From Candidatus Devosia phytovorans (GTDB lineage: Bacteria; Pseudomonadota; Alphaproteobacteria; Rhizobiales; Devosiaceae), in NCBI GenBank assembly GCA_029202405.1, contig CP119312.1, forward strand, positions 3,353,001 through 3,417,000: a stretch of 64,000 nucleotides of DNA, given 5' to 3'. The notes under the pieces were generated by a model that was given only the letters and a program-made list of their open reading frames with translations, was not told the origin of the DNA and searched no databases. Numbering within the stretch: the first letter of the stretch is position 1; every line of letters starts with the position of its first letter. Shown here piece after piece: positions 53,043-61,398 of this stretch. The position numbers and the translations under genes were made by a program.

Positions 53043-53768
53043 ATGCTAAAGTCACTCGAAGGGCGGACGGTTTTGATCACAGGGGCCAATGGCGGTCTCG
53101 GCGAACAGTTCGTGATGCAGGCACTGGAGCGTGGGGCCCGCAAGATCTATGCGGCGGCACGCAAGCCGCGTGACTGGGATGACAGCCGCGTTCAACCACT
53201 GACACTCGACCTCATGGACGCGCAGGCGGCGATCGACGCTGCACAGCGCGCCGATGACGTCGACCTGCTGGTCAACAACGCCGCCATCGCGCCCGCCGGC
53301 GACTCCATGTCGGGTCCTGAAGAGGAGCTGCGGCGCATTTTCGAGACCAATTTTTTTGGCACATTGCGGGTCGCCAATGCCTTTGCGCCCGTCCTGGCAG
53401 CACATGGCGGCGGCACCATCCTCAACGTGTTGTCGGCGGCCGCCTGGATTGGGTTATCGACAGGATATTCTGTCTCCAAGGCCGCGATGTGGTCGGCGAC
53501 CAATGGCCTGCGTTTCCAACTGCAGGCGCAGAAGACCCAAGTTATCGGCCTTCTGGTCGGGATGGTCGATACGCCGATGTCGTCGCGCTGGGATGTGCCG
53601 AAGGTGAGCCCGGCCAGTGTCGTGGCGCAGGCCTATGATGGTGTGGTCGATGGCGCGATGGAAATCCTCGCCGATGAACAGACACGTGGCCTAAAAACCA
53701 TGCTGAGCCTCAAGGGCGAGGAGCTTTATCCCATGCTCCACCAGCAGCTGGCCTCCTTCAAGGCCTGA
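53043..53768 (+). CDS. Short-chain dehydrogenase/reductase
   Basis: A 241-residue classical SDR oxidoreductase: cofactor loop TGANGGLGEQFV (14-25), NNAAIAP, and catalytic Tyr/Lys in GYSVSKAAMW. The segment after strand 3 (LDLMDAQ) suggests an Asp that binds the adenine. Substrate unknown. Regulated by the divergent TetR repressor through palindromes upstream of its start. A strong hairpin terminator follows 40 bases after the stop. Confidence 0.92.
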   Translation: MLKSLEGRTVLITGANGGLGEQFVMQALERGARKIYAAARKPRDWDDSRVQPLTLDLMDAQAAIDAAQRADDVDLLVNNAAIAPAGDSMSGPEEELRRIFETNFFGTLRVANAFAPVLAAHGGGTILNVLSAAAWIGLSTGYSVSKAAMWSATNGLRFQLQAQKTQVIGLLVGMVDTPMSSRWDVPKVSPASVVAQAYDGVVDGAMEILADEQTRGLKTMLSLKGEELYPMLHQQLASFKA

Positions 53769-53806
53769 CAACCAAACGGTCGTCGGCCGCTGGCAATCCA
53801 TAAAAA

Positions 53807-53834
53807 AGGCCCGACATAGGTCGGGCCTTTTGTT
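53807..53834. terminator. Bidirectional terminator between SDR and ahcY genes
   Basis: A perfect 10-bp stem AAGGCCCGAC / GTCGGGCCTT with loop ATAG, flanked by an A-run on the left and T-rich sequence on the right. It lies between convergent genes and can serve both. Confidence 0.88.
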
Positions 53835-53861
53835 GTTGCGCGTCTTGTCGCCGTATCCGGG

Positions 53862-55262
53862 TCAGTAGCGGTATTCGCCTGACTTGAACGGGCCTTCGAC
53901 GGTCACGCCGATATAGTCGGCCTGGTCCTTGGTCAGCTTGGTGAGCTTGGCGCCCAGCTTGGCCAGATGCAGTTCGGCGACTTTTTCGTCGAGATGCTTG
54001 GGCAGGACATGCACCTTCTTTTCAAGCTGTTCGCCATTGATCCAGAGTTCGATCTGGGCCAGGGTCTGGTTGGCAAACGAGGCAGACATGACAAAGCTCG
54101 GGTGGCCGGTGGCATTGCCCAGGTTCACCAGGCGCCCTTCGGAGAGCAGGATCAGGCGCTTGCCATCGGGCTTTTCGACCAGGTCGACCTGCGGCTTCAC
54201 ATTGGTCCACTTGAAGTTGCGCAGGCCGAGCACGTCGATCTCGTTGTCGAAGTGGCCGATATTGCAGACGATGGCCATGTCCTTGAGCTTGCGCATGTCG
54301 TCGACCATCAGCACGTCGCGGTTGCCGGTGGCGGTGACGACGATGTCGGCGCGCTCGGCAGCCTCTTCGAGGGTTACGACCTCAAAGCCTTCCATGGCGG
54401 CCTGCAGCGCGCAGATCGGATCGACTTCGGTGACCAGCACGCGGGCGCCGGCGCCACGCAGCGATTCCGCCGAACCCTTGCCGACGTCGCCATAGCCGCA
54501 GACGATGGCGACCTTGCCGGCCAGCATGACGTCGGTGCCGCGACGGATGGCGTCGACCAGCGATTCACGGGTGCCGTACTTGTTGTCGAACTTGGACTTG
54601 GTGACCGAGTCATTGACGTTGATGGCGGGGAAAGGCAGTTCGCCCTTGGCGTGCAGCTGGTAGAGGCGCATCACGCCCGTGGTGGTCTCTTCGGAGACGC
54701 CGCGGATGGCGTCGCGGATCTTGCTGAAGAAGCCCGGGGACTTGGCGAGGCGGCGCTTGATGGTGGCGAAGAAGATTTCCTCTTCCTCATTGCCGGGCTT
54801 GTCGAGAATGGAGATGTCCTTCTCGGCCTTGGCGCCGGTCAGGATATACATGGTGGCATCGCCGCCATCGTCGAGGATCATGTTCGGGGTCGTGCCCGGC
54901 CAGTCCATCATGCGGTCGGTGAAGTCCCAGTATTCTTCCAGCGTCTCGCCCTTATGGGCAAAGACCGGGATGCCGGCGGCAGCGATGGCCGCGGCAGCAT
55001 GATCCTGGGTCGAGAAGATGTTGCAGCTGACCCAGCGCACTTCGGCGCCGAGCGCGACGAGCGTCTCGATCAGCACGGCGGTCTGGATGGTCATGTGCAG
55101 CGAGCCGGCAATGCGGGCGCCCTTGAGCGGCTGGGCCGCGGCATACTCGGCCCGAATGGACATCAACCCGGGCATTTCGATTTCGGCGATGTCGAGTTCC
55201 TTGCGGCCGAAGGCTGCGAGGGAAATGTCCTTGACCGCAAAGTCGTTGGCAGTGGTCGTCAT
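53862..55262 (-). CDS. ahcY: S-adenosylhomocysteine hydrolase
   Basis: A 466-residue cytoplasmic enzyme splitting S-adenosylhomocysteine to adenosine and homocysteine, essential for the methyl cycle. The NAD loop is VCGYGDVGKGSAESLRG, the substrate site SCNIFSTQDHAAAAI, and the C-terminal tail ends with the conserved KSGEYRY. I chose the ATG at 55262, since the conserved N-terminus starts there and a GGAG lies about 9 bases before it; the longer frame adds non-conserved residues. A palindrome upstream may be an operator. Confidence 0.96.
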   Translation of the reverse strand: MTTTANDFAVKDISLAAFGRKELDIAEIEMPGLMSIRAEYAAAQPLKGARIAGSLHMTIQTAVLIETLVALGAEVRWVSCNIFSTQDHAAAAIAAAGIPVFAHKGETLEEYWDFTDRMMDWPGTTPNMILDDGGDATMYILTGAKAEKDISILDKPGNEEEEIFFATIKRRLAKSPGFFSKIRDAIRGVSEETTTGVMRLYQLHAKGELPFPAINVNDSVTKSKFDNKYGTRESLVDAIRRGTDVMLAGKVAIVCGYGDVGKGSAESLRGAGARVLVTEVDPICALQAAMEGFEVVTLEEAAERADIVVTATGNRDVLMVDDMRKLKDMAIVCNIGHFDNEIDVLGLRNFKWTNVKPQVDLVEKPDGKRLILLSEGRLVNLGNATGHPSFVMSASFANQTLAQIELWINGEQLEKKVHVLPKHLDEKVAELHLAKLGAKLTKLTKDQADYIGVTVEGPFKSGEYRY

Positions 55263-55333
55263 GCTGAGGCTCCGGAGCGCACAGGAAAAGGTTGGCTCTG
55301 CTATACGCAAGGCCAGCCCGCTTATCAACTCGG

Positions 55334-55355
55334 GACATAAAGAAATGCTTATATC
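55334..55355. promoter_or_regulatory. Palindrome upstream of ahcY, candidate operator
   Basis: GACATAA (55334-55340) and TTATATC (55349-55355) form an interrupted palindrome about 72 bases upstream of the ahcY start. AT-rich palindromes in front of ahcY are known as sites of the SAH-responsive ArsR-type regulator SahR in some proteobacteria; that link is an inference here. Confidence 0.45.
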
Positions 55356-55358
55356 TAT

Positions 55359-55874
55359 CTAGCGATAGGCCGCGTACCGCCGCTTGCGGATCTGCTTGAT
55401 CGGCAAAGCGCAGAAGCGCCAGAGGCCGGACATGACCAGATAGCCCAGGATCAGCCCGACGCCGGCATAGAGGATGCCTTCCATCGTGACGGGCACGGCC
55501 GGCTTGTAGTTTTCGAGGGTCCGGCGGCCGATGTCGCTGTCGAGATAGGCTGGCAGGGACTGCAGGCGCTCCACCGGATCGGCATTCTGGATCTGCGCCA
55601 GGGTGCCGCTCAACTGTTCCAGTCGCACGAAATTGGCGGCTTCGCTGGTGCCACGGCCAACGATGAAGCCGTCGGTGGCGGTATTGTAGCGGTCCAGCGC
55701 TTGCTGGCGGTCCAGCCCCGCCGCAGCGGCCTCGGTGTCGAAACGCTGGGTGATGATGCGCAATTCATCCACGGCACCGCCGAGACGCTGGGTGTATTGC
55801 TGGGCATATTCGGGGAATTGGCTGAGGACAACGGCCAGTCCGACGCCACCGATCCCCGCTATCACTCGCCGCAT
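55359..55874 (-). CDS. DUF2937 family membrane protein
   Basis: A 171-residue protein with an N-terminal hydrophobic helix (about 4-20), a helical periplasmic middle part starting with FPEYAQQYTQRLGGAVDELR, and a C-terminal membrane helix (about 130-152) with a basic tail. The FPEYAQQYxQRLGGAVDEL run is the DUF2937 signature; function is unknown. It is oriented as ahcY but its stop lies only a few bases from the ahcY upstream palindrome. Confidence 0.82.
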   Translation of the reverse strand: MRRVIAGIGGVGLAVVLSQFPEYAQQYTQRLGGAVDELRIITQRFDTEAAAAGLDRQQALDRYNTATDGFIVGRGTSEAANFVRLEQLSGTLAQIQNADPVERLQSLPAYLDSDIGRRTLENYKPAVPVTMEGILYAGVGLILGYLVMSGLWRFCALPIKQIRKRRYAAYR

Positions 55875-55943
55875 GACCTGCTCCTCGATGCCAGGAAGAA
55901 TGGGCTGGTCATGGTTACGGTTGCATGAAGGCGTGTTGCCAGA

Positions 55944-56960
55944 TCAGTCGAGCGAGACGGATAGCGTGCCCTTGAGGTTGAAATTGCCGCCGCCCTGGCC
56001 GATGCCGTCATAGCCGATGGAGGATTTCCAGCGCGTGCCGCTGGGCAGGTCGATATTGAGCGTGCCCTCGAGGCCGCTGCGGATGCCGTCGACGGCGAGG
56101 TCGGTGCCGTTCTCGGCGACCAGATTGGCCACCGTATTGAGCTTGAGGCCGGTGGTGACGATGATCTTGTTGACCGTGGTGAGCTTGTAGGAAACGCTCG
56201 GGCCGACCGCCAGTTCGCTGGTCGCCTTGCGCTGCGCCTCAATGATGGCGCCGTCGGCATCGACGCCTTCCGGTGCCGAGGCGGAAAAATGGGTGAGTTT
56301 TACCTGTGGTCCGAAGGTCCACTGATTGGCGGTCCATTTGCCGGTCAGCGATGTGGTCATCAGCCAGTTCGAAGCCTGGCTCTGGCCCGCGAGGCCACCG
56401 CGGGCGCCCAGCACGTCGACATAGAGGTTCTCGCTCAGCCGCGCCGTGCCGAAACCGCCCAGGCTCCAACCGGCAATGGCGGCGGAGGCGGCGAGATCGG
56501 TCTGGGCAAAGGTGCCAAGCAGCAGCTTTTCGCTGACCAGATAGTCGACACCGGTGCTGAGCGTGGCGAGGTGATGGCTGGCGCTGGATTCCTGCTTGGG
56601 CATGGCGCGACCCTTGACCCAGAGATCATAGAGGCGTGGCTTGCGGTTGCCGCCCAGCTTGTCGAAGGCGGCGAGCGAGGCTGCGACCGGGATGGGGCTA
56701 CCGGACATGACGCCGGGCAGCGCCTTCATGAAGGGGCCGGCCGAATTGGAGATCTGCACCGTTCCCTTGATCCGGTCGGTGCGGTCCGATGTTGTTGGCA
56801 GGTTGGCGACGATGATGCGGTTGCGCTCCATCATCTGGCCAAGGTCGGGCGTACCCTGCGCCTTTGCCGGCGCAGCAGCGATCAGAGCGAGCAGCAATGC
56901 CGCTGGCAGCAGCCGCAAAAGGCCGCGCCCTGCCCAAAGGGGCCGGAACCATCCCACCAT
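55944..56960 (-). CDS. Secreted beta-barrel-like protein (autotransporter-barrel type)
   Basis: A 338-residue exported protein. A signal peptide ends ...AAPAKAQ at about residue 35. From about 125 on, alternating hydrophobic strands with turns (YLVSEKLLLGTFAQTDLAA, GWSLGGFGTARLSENLYVDV, ANQWTFGPQVKLTHFSAS) resemble an outer-membrane autotransporter barrel. The usual C-terminal aromatic residue is absent (ends VSLD), and there is no long passenger. It may be a small outer-membrane or surface protein; exact family unknown. Confidence 0.6.
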   Translation of the reverse strand: MVGWFRPLWAGRGLLRLLPAALLLALIAAAPAKAQGTPDLGQMMERNRIIVANLPTTSDRTDRIKGTVQISNSAGPFMKALPGVMSGSPIPVAASLAAFDKLGGNRKPRLYDLWVKGRAMPKQESSASHHLATLSTGVDYLVSEKLLLGTFAQTDLAASAAIAGWSLGGFGTARLSENLYVDVLGARGGLAGQSQASNWLMTTSLTGKWTANQWTFGPQVKLTHFSASAPEGVDADGAIIEAQRKATSELAVGPSVSYKLTTVNKIIVTTGLKLNTVANLVAENGTDLAVDGIRSGLEGTLNIDLPSGTRWKSSIGYDGIGQGGGNFNLKGTLSVSLD

Positions 56961-57198
56961 GTTCGTATGCGGTCCCTGTCACGCATGAGCGCTGCCGGCC
57001 AAACGCCCAGGCAGACGCAATCAGGGAAGCCCCAAGGACTGACGCTGGCTTCCCGCTCATCTCCCGCGGGAGACTGGCTGCAAAATCGCGCTTATCGCCG
57101 TCATGATCCAGCCCCTCACGGTCAAATGAGCCATGAGCTGAGAGGGAAGGTCAAAGCCGATCTGGAAAGGATTTGTTTACGAAGCGGCGGGCGGGCAA

Positions 57199-57507
57199 TC
57201 AGCCGGCGATGCCGTCGCTGTCTTCGTCAAAGCCATTGTTGACCAGCTCGACAATGGCTTCCAATGCCTCGCGGGCCTGCTTGCCGCTGGCCTGGACGAG
57301 GATGGTCGAACCCGGTCCGGCACCCAGCATCATCAGGCCCATGATGGAATTGCCGTTGACCGAGGAGCCGTCCTTTATCACCGATATATTGGCGTCAAAG
57401 CATTCGGCCGTGCGAACGAAACGGGCCGAAGCGCGGGCGTGCAGGCCCTTGCGGTTGACGATGGTGAGTTGCTGGGCGACCGCCCGGCTGCCGCCCGATC
57501 CGTCCAT
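57199..57507 (-). CDS. ptsH: PTS phosphocarrier protein HPr (NPr-like)
   Basis: A 102-residue phosphocarrier. His23 in NRKGLHARASARF is the phospho site; Ser54 in NGNSIMGLMML is the site for HPr kinase. An acidic C-terminal tail is present. With EIIA-Man, HPr kinase and the ChvG/ChvI two-component system in one minus-strand block, it belongs to the regulatory PTS of alphaproteobacteria, which has no sugar permeases and links metabolism to the kinase system. Confidence 0.95.
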   Translation of the reverse strand: MDGSGGSRAVAQQLTIVNRKGLHARASARFVRTAECFDANISVIKDGSSVNGNSIMGLMMLGAGPGSTILVQASGKQAREALEAIVELVNNGFDEDSDGIAG

Positions 57508-57565
57508 TTACCGGAATATCCGCAAAGCTGAGATCGGGAGCGGGGTCGCGCGCCAAAACGCCATG

Positions 57566-57967
57566 TCAGGTGGCTCCGAGGATCGAATTGGCGACGGTGA
57601 TATATTTGCGGCCCGCTTCCTGGGCCAGGCTGACGGCATCCTTGATGGCCATGTCGTTGCGCACGCGACCGAGCTTGACCAGCATGGGCAAGTTGACGCC
57701 AGCGATCACTTCCACTTCGCGATTCTGCATGACGGAAATGGCCAGATTGGAGGGCGTGCCGCCGAACATGTCGGTCAGGATGATGACGCCTGCGCCATTG
57801 TCGGCCTTGTCGACCGCGGCAAGGATGTCGTTACGCCGATTTTCCATATTGTCGTCGGGACCGATAGCGATGGTCTCGCAATATTCCTGTGGCCCCACGA
57901 CATGTTCGAGAGCCGATTTGAATTCATTGGCGAGCGCACCATGCGTCACCAGAACCAGACCTATCAT
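57566..57967 (-). CDS. PTS EIIA component, mannose family (regulatory)
   Basis: A 133-residue EIIA-Man domain. His9 in GLVLVTHGALANEF takes the phosphate from HPr; ILTDMFGGTPSNLAISVM is the family core. I chose the ATG at 57967, since the longer frame adds a tail without homology. No EIIB or EIIC gene is near, so the protein is regulatory rather than transporting. It lies between hprK and ptsH in the block. Confidence 0.93.
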   Translation of the reverse strand: MIGLVLVTHGALANEFKSALEHVVGPQEYCETIAIGPDDNMENRRNDILAAVDKADNGAGVIILTDMFGGTPSNLAISVMQNREVEVIAGVNLPMLVKLGRVRNDMAIKDAVSLAQEAGRKYITVANSILGAT

Positions 57968-58133
57968 GCAACGTCCCCAGCCTGCCGCGCCACGCCCTGG
58001 CGCCCACGGCATTCCAGCAATTCCTGCCCCCTGTCCATGTGGCTCCCAAGCCGACACGAACGCGAACCCGGCCCAGTAGGACGAGCATGGTTCATTTTCG
58101 GCCTGTAACGGCCCGGATTCAAGTGGTTTTTTC

Positions 58134-58604
58134 TCACGGTGCCGTGGGTTGCGGTCCAAGAGCGGCAATCGCCTCGATCACCAGCAACATCTGATGCGCC
58201 ACGCCGACCACATCGCCATAGGGCACGGGCGTGCGCGCAATGCGGACGCCGGCCAGTTCGGTGACCAGTTCGTCTTCCTCGAGCATGCGGACGAGATCGG
58301 GCACGAGATCGACGACGAGATGGAGCGGCACGGGGCTCTGGTGCGGGCGCTTGACGATGCCGCGGCCGCGCAGTTCGATCAGCCCGGCAAGGCTGTCGGG
58401 CGCCTGCATGTCGAGGTCGTCGCCTCGCTGCAGCAGATCGACACGGTCGTCGGAGACGAGAAAGGCGGGGAGCCCCCTGCCCTCCCAGCGATCAAGCAGC
58501 GTCAGGGCAAGCACGGACTTTCCAGCGCCGGATGGCCCGCGCAGCAGGACACCCGTCTCGCCCAGCAGCAGGCCTGTTCCGTGAACATTGAGTGGCTTGG
58601 TCAT
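58134..58604 (-). CDS. hprK: HPr kinase/phosphorylase, short alphaproteobacterial form
   Basis: A 156-residue catalytic-domain-only HPr kinase; the N-terminal domain found in Firmicutes is absent, as usual in alphaproteobacteria. Walker A is GPSGAGKSVL (23-32), the catalytic Asp lies in FLVSDDRVDL, and IELRGRGIV matches the family signature. It phosphorylates HPr on Ser54. It lies 9 bases downstream of chvG and is oriented with it. Confidence 0.94.
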   Translation of the reverse strand: MTKPLNVHGTGLLLGETGVLLRGPSGAGKSVLALTLLDRWEGRGLPAFLVSDDRVDLLQRGDDLDMQAPDSLAGLIELRGRGIVKRPHQSPVPLHLVVDLVPDLVRMLEEDELVTELAGVRIARTPVPYGDVVGVAHQMLLVIEAIAALGPQPTAP

Positions 58605-58613
58605 GACGATAAT

Positions 58614-60425
58614 CTATTTGCGGGCACGCGGTAACACAACCGTGAACGCAGCGCCGGAGCGGTCCTGTCTGTTATGCGCCCGAATGGTCCCCTTATGCGC
58701 ATCGACAATCTGCTTGGAGATCGACAGGCCGAGGCCCGAGTGATCGCCAAAGCTCTCGCCTTCCGGTCGATCGGTATAGAAGCGCTGGAAGATCTTCCCG
58801 ACATCCCCGGTAATACCGGGCCCTTCGTCGGTCACCATGACGGTGATCAATTCGGCATCGGTGGAGAGCGCAACGCGCACCACGCCACCTTCGGGCGAAA
58901 AGCTGACGGCATTGTCGATCAGATTGGCAAAGACCTGCGCCAGCCGGCTCTCGTGGCCATTGATGATGGCGGCGCCCTTGCCGGTTCCGGCGCGCTTGTC
59001 CATTTCGACCTTCACGCCGCGCCCATGCGCCATGTCGCCCTGTATCGACACCATGGCCTCTGCGAGCTTCTCGACATCGACGCGTTCCGAGCCCTCTCGG
59101 GCCAGTTCGGCATCGAGGCGGCTGGCGCTCGATATATCGGTGATAAGGCGGTCGAGACGTTTGACGTCATGCTGGATGATGTCGTTGAGACGATCCTTGT
59201 CCTCCTGCCGCTTGGCCAGCGGCAGGGTTTCGACGGCACTGCGCAGGGATGTCAGCGGGTTCTTGAGCTCATGGGCGACGTCGGCAGCAAAGCGCTCGAT
59301 GGCCTCGATGCGATTATAGAGCGCATCGGTCATACGCCGCAGCGCGCCCGAAAGATGACCGATCTCGTCGGGACGGTCGGTAAAATCGGGGATTTCGGCG
59401 CGGGCATTGCCGGCCGTCTGCACGCGCTCGGCAGCTTCGGACAGGCGGCGCATCGGACCAGCGATGGTGCCGGCCATCAGCAGCGAGAGGGCAATCTGAA
59501 CGATGGCAGCGATGCCGGCGATGCGCAGGATGCTCCAGCGCTCCTGTGCCACGATCGAATCGATGTCGCCCGGCGCAGTCGAGAGCAGGATGGCGCCGAC
59601 TACGGCGCGCAGGCGCTGCACCGGCACGGCCACTGACACCATGAGCTGGTTCTGCGCATCGAGACGGACAAAATCGGCCGGCGCCCCCGCAAGCGCCGAG
59701 GCAACCTCGGGATAGCGATTGCCCTCGTCGATGCCATATTCCTGATATTTCGGGAAATTGTCGCCCGGCACCCAGGCGAGCACGGCATTCCACCAATCCC
59801 ACAGGAAGAACTCGGGCGGCTTGGTGTCGATCACCGTCCGCATCACCTCGCCACGAGCATAGATATTGTCGCTGTCGAGGATTTGCAGTCCGCCCTGGTC
59901 GTAGATGCGGGCGCGCGTGCGGGTCGGCGTGATGAGATTGCGCAACAGCGGCGCGACCCGCTCCGGGCTGATCGGGAATTCAAGGCTCGGGTCGAAATAG
60001 GAGAGCGAGGAAATCGAGCCCGCGCCCTGCAATTCGAGCAGGCGGTCGGGATTGACCGAGATCACGTCGCTATTGACCGTGGCCGAGGCGGCTATGGCCG
60101 CAGCAATGATTTCGCCCTGCACGCGCAGCGACTGCACGCGTGCATCGATAAGGCCGGCACGCCACTGGTTGAGGTAGAGAATGCCCACGACCAGAACCAG
60201 CAGGCCCGCCAGGTTGAGCACGATGATGCGCTGGGTGAGGCTGGAAAAGATCGAGAAGTTGAGGAAACGCACCACGGCGTTTCCCAACTTGTAGAAGGGC
60301 GCCAGCAGCATGCGCCAGCGCCTCGCCGGGGACGTCCTCGACTTCTGGTCAGCCGTATCCTGCCCCGGCGCCTGCCATTCGGCAGCGTCGGGTTTGGAGC
60401 TGGTTTCCGGGTCGAGAACGGCCAC
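58614..60425 (-). CDS. chvG: Sensor histidine kinase ChvG
   Basis: A 603-residue membrane kinase. Helices at about 66-85 and 302-322 flank a periplasmic domain of 215 residues; a HAMP region follows (323-375), then HisKA with His385 in DVAHELKNPLTSL and the ATPase domain (NLIDNAVSFSPEGG, DEGPGITGDVG, GDHSGLGLSISKQI). ChvG/ExoS kinases respond to acid and host cues in this order of bacteria and control exopolysaccharide genes. Eight bases separate it from chvI. Confidence 0.93.
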   Translation of the reverse strand: MAVLDPETSSKPDAAEWQAPGQDTADQKSRTSPARRWRMLLAPFYKLGNAVVRFLNFSIFSSLTQRIIVLNLAGLLVLVVGILYLNQWRAGLIDARVQSLRVQGEIIAAAIAASATVNSDVISVNPDRLLELQGAGSISSLSYFDPSLEFPISPERVAPLLRNLITPTRTRARIYDQGGLQILDSDNIYARGEVMRTVIDTKPPEFFLWDWWNAVLAWVPGDNFPKYQEYGIDEGNRYPEVASALAGAPADFVRLDAQNQLMVSVAVPVQRLRAVVGAILLSTAPGDIDSIVAQERWSILRIAGIAAIVQIALSLLMAGTIAGPMRRLSEAAERVQTAGNARAEIPDFTDRPDEIGHLSGALRRMTDALYNRIEAIERFAADVAHELKNPLTSLRSAVETLPLAKRQEDKDRLNDIIQHDVKRLDRLITDISSASRLDAELAREGSERVDVEKLAEAMVSIQGDMAHGRGVKVEMDKRAGTGKGAAIINGHESRLAQVFANLIDNAVSFSPEGGVVRVALSTDAELITVMVTDEGPGITGDVGKIFQRFYTDRPEGESFGDHSGLGLSISKQIVDAHKGTIRAHNRQDRSGAAFTVVLPRARK

Positions 60426-60433
60426 TTTTGCGC

Positions 60434-61150
60434 CTATTGTTCCTTGAAGCGATAGCCGACGCCATACAGCGTCTCGATCATTTCGAAGTCGTCATCGGTC
60501 GCCTTGAACTTCTTGCGCAGCCGCTTGATGTGGCTGTCGATGGTGCGATCGTCGACATAGACCTGGTCGTCATAGGCGGCGTCCATCAGCGCATTGCGCG
60601 ACTTGACGACGCCCGGACGCAGGGCAAGCGCCTGCAGGATCAGGAATTCGGTGACGGTCAGCGTCACGCGCTGGCCCTTCCAGGTGCAGGTATGGCGTTC
60701 TTCGTCCATCACCAGCGAGCCGCGCTCGATCAGCGCCTTGCCCGGCGCGGCGTCGCCGGCGGCACCGGCAGGTGCCGAGGGATCGCGGGGTGCGGAACGG
60801 CGGAGGATCGCCTTGACGCGCTCGACCAGCAGGCGCTGGCTGAAAGGCTTGGTGATGAAGTCGTCGGCACCCATCTTGAGGCCGAACAGCTCGTCGATCT
60901 CTTCATCCTTGGAGGTGAGGAAGATCACCGGCACATCGGATTTCTGGCGCAGGCGGCGCAGCAGTTCCATGCCGTCCATGCGGGGCATCTTGATATCGAG
61001 AATAGCCAGGTCAGGCTTGTCGGTGGTCAGTCCCTCGAGGCCCGAGGCTCCATCGGTATAGGTGGCAACCTGGTATCCCTCGGCTTCCAGCGTCAGCGAG
61101 ACGGAGGTGAGGATATTGCGGTCGTCATCAACCAGCGCGATTTTTGGCAT
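60434..61150 (-). CDS. chvI: Response regulator ChvI (OmpR family)
   Basis: A 238-residue regulator: receiver domain with ALVDDD (Asp8-10), phospho site Asp52 (LDIKMPRMDG), Thr and Lys in FLTSKDEE, and a C-terminal winged helix (about 140-235, ending TLYGVGYRFKE). I chose the ATG at 61150; the longer frame starts before a proper ribosome site, while AAGG precedes this ATG. It is the partner of ChvG and the first gene of the chvI-chvG-hprK-EIIA-ptsH block, divergent from pckA. Confidence 0.94.
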   Translation of the reverse strand: MPKIALVDDDRNILTSVSLTLEAEGYQVATYTDGASGLEGLTTDKPDLAILDIKMPRMDGMELLRRLRQKSDVPVIFLTSKDEEIDELFGLKMGADDFITKPFSQRLLVERVKAILRRSAPRDPSAPAGAAGDAAPGKALIERGSLVMDEERHTCTWKGQRVTLTVTEFLILQALALRPGVVKSRNALMDAAYDDQVYVDDRTIDSHIKRLRKKFKATDDDFEMIETLYGVGYRFKEQ

Positions 61151-61398
61151 ATTCTGCCTTTCTTGTTCGGACGCTTGCAAACAGGCGGCTCTATGGGCCG
61201 CTTTTACATGCTTGCAGGCGACAAATACGCATTAAATAAGGCGTGGCCAAGAGCAGCGCCGGTTCTGTGCACACGCATACGCAGATGCAACTTCCGTCTT
61301 ACGACCCATTTCGGGATGGTTGTCTGACGAATTCGTCCCGTATTTTCAGCTCCATAGCAGGCGGCGCCTTTGCCGCCGAAGCGACGGAGCATGCTGCA

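Noticed and set aside
53967..55340. A 457-codon open frame on the plus strand opposite ahcY
   Set aside because: Antisense shadow of ahcY with Asp/Gly-rich content and no recognisable domain.
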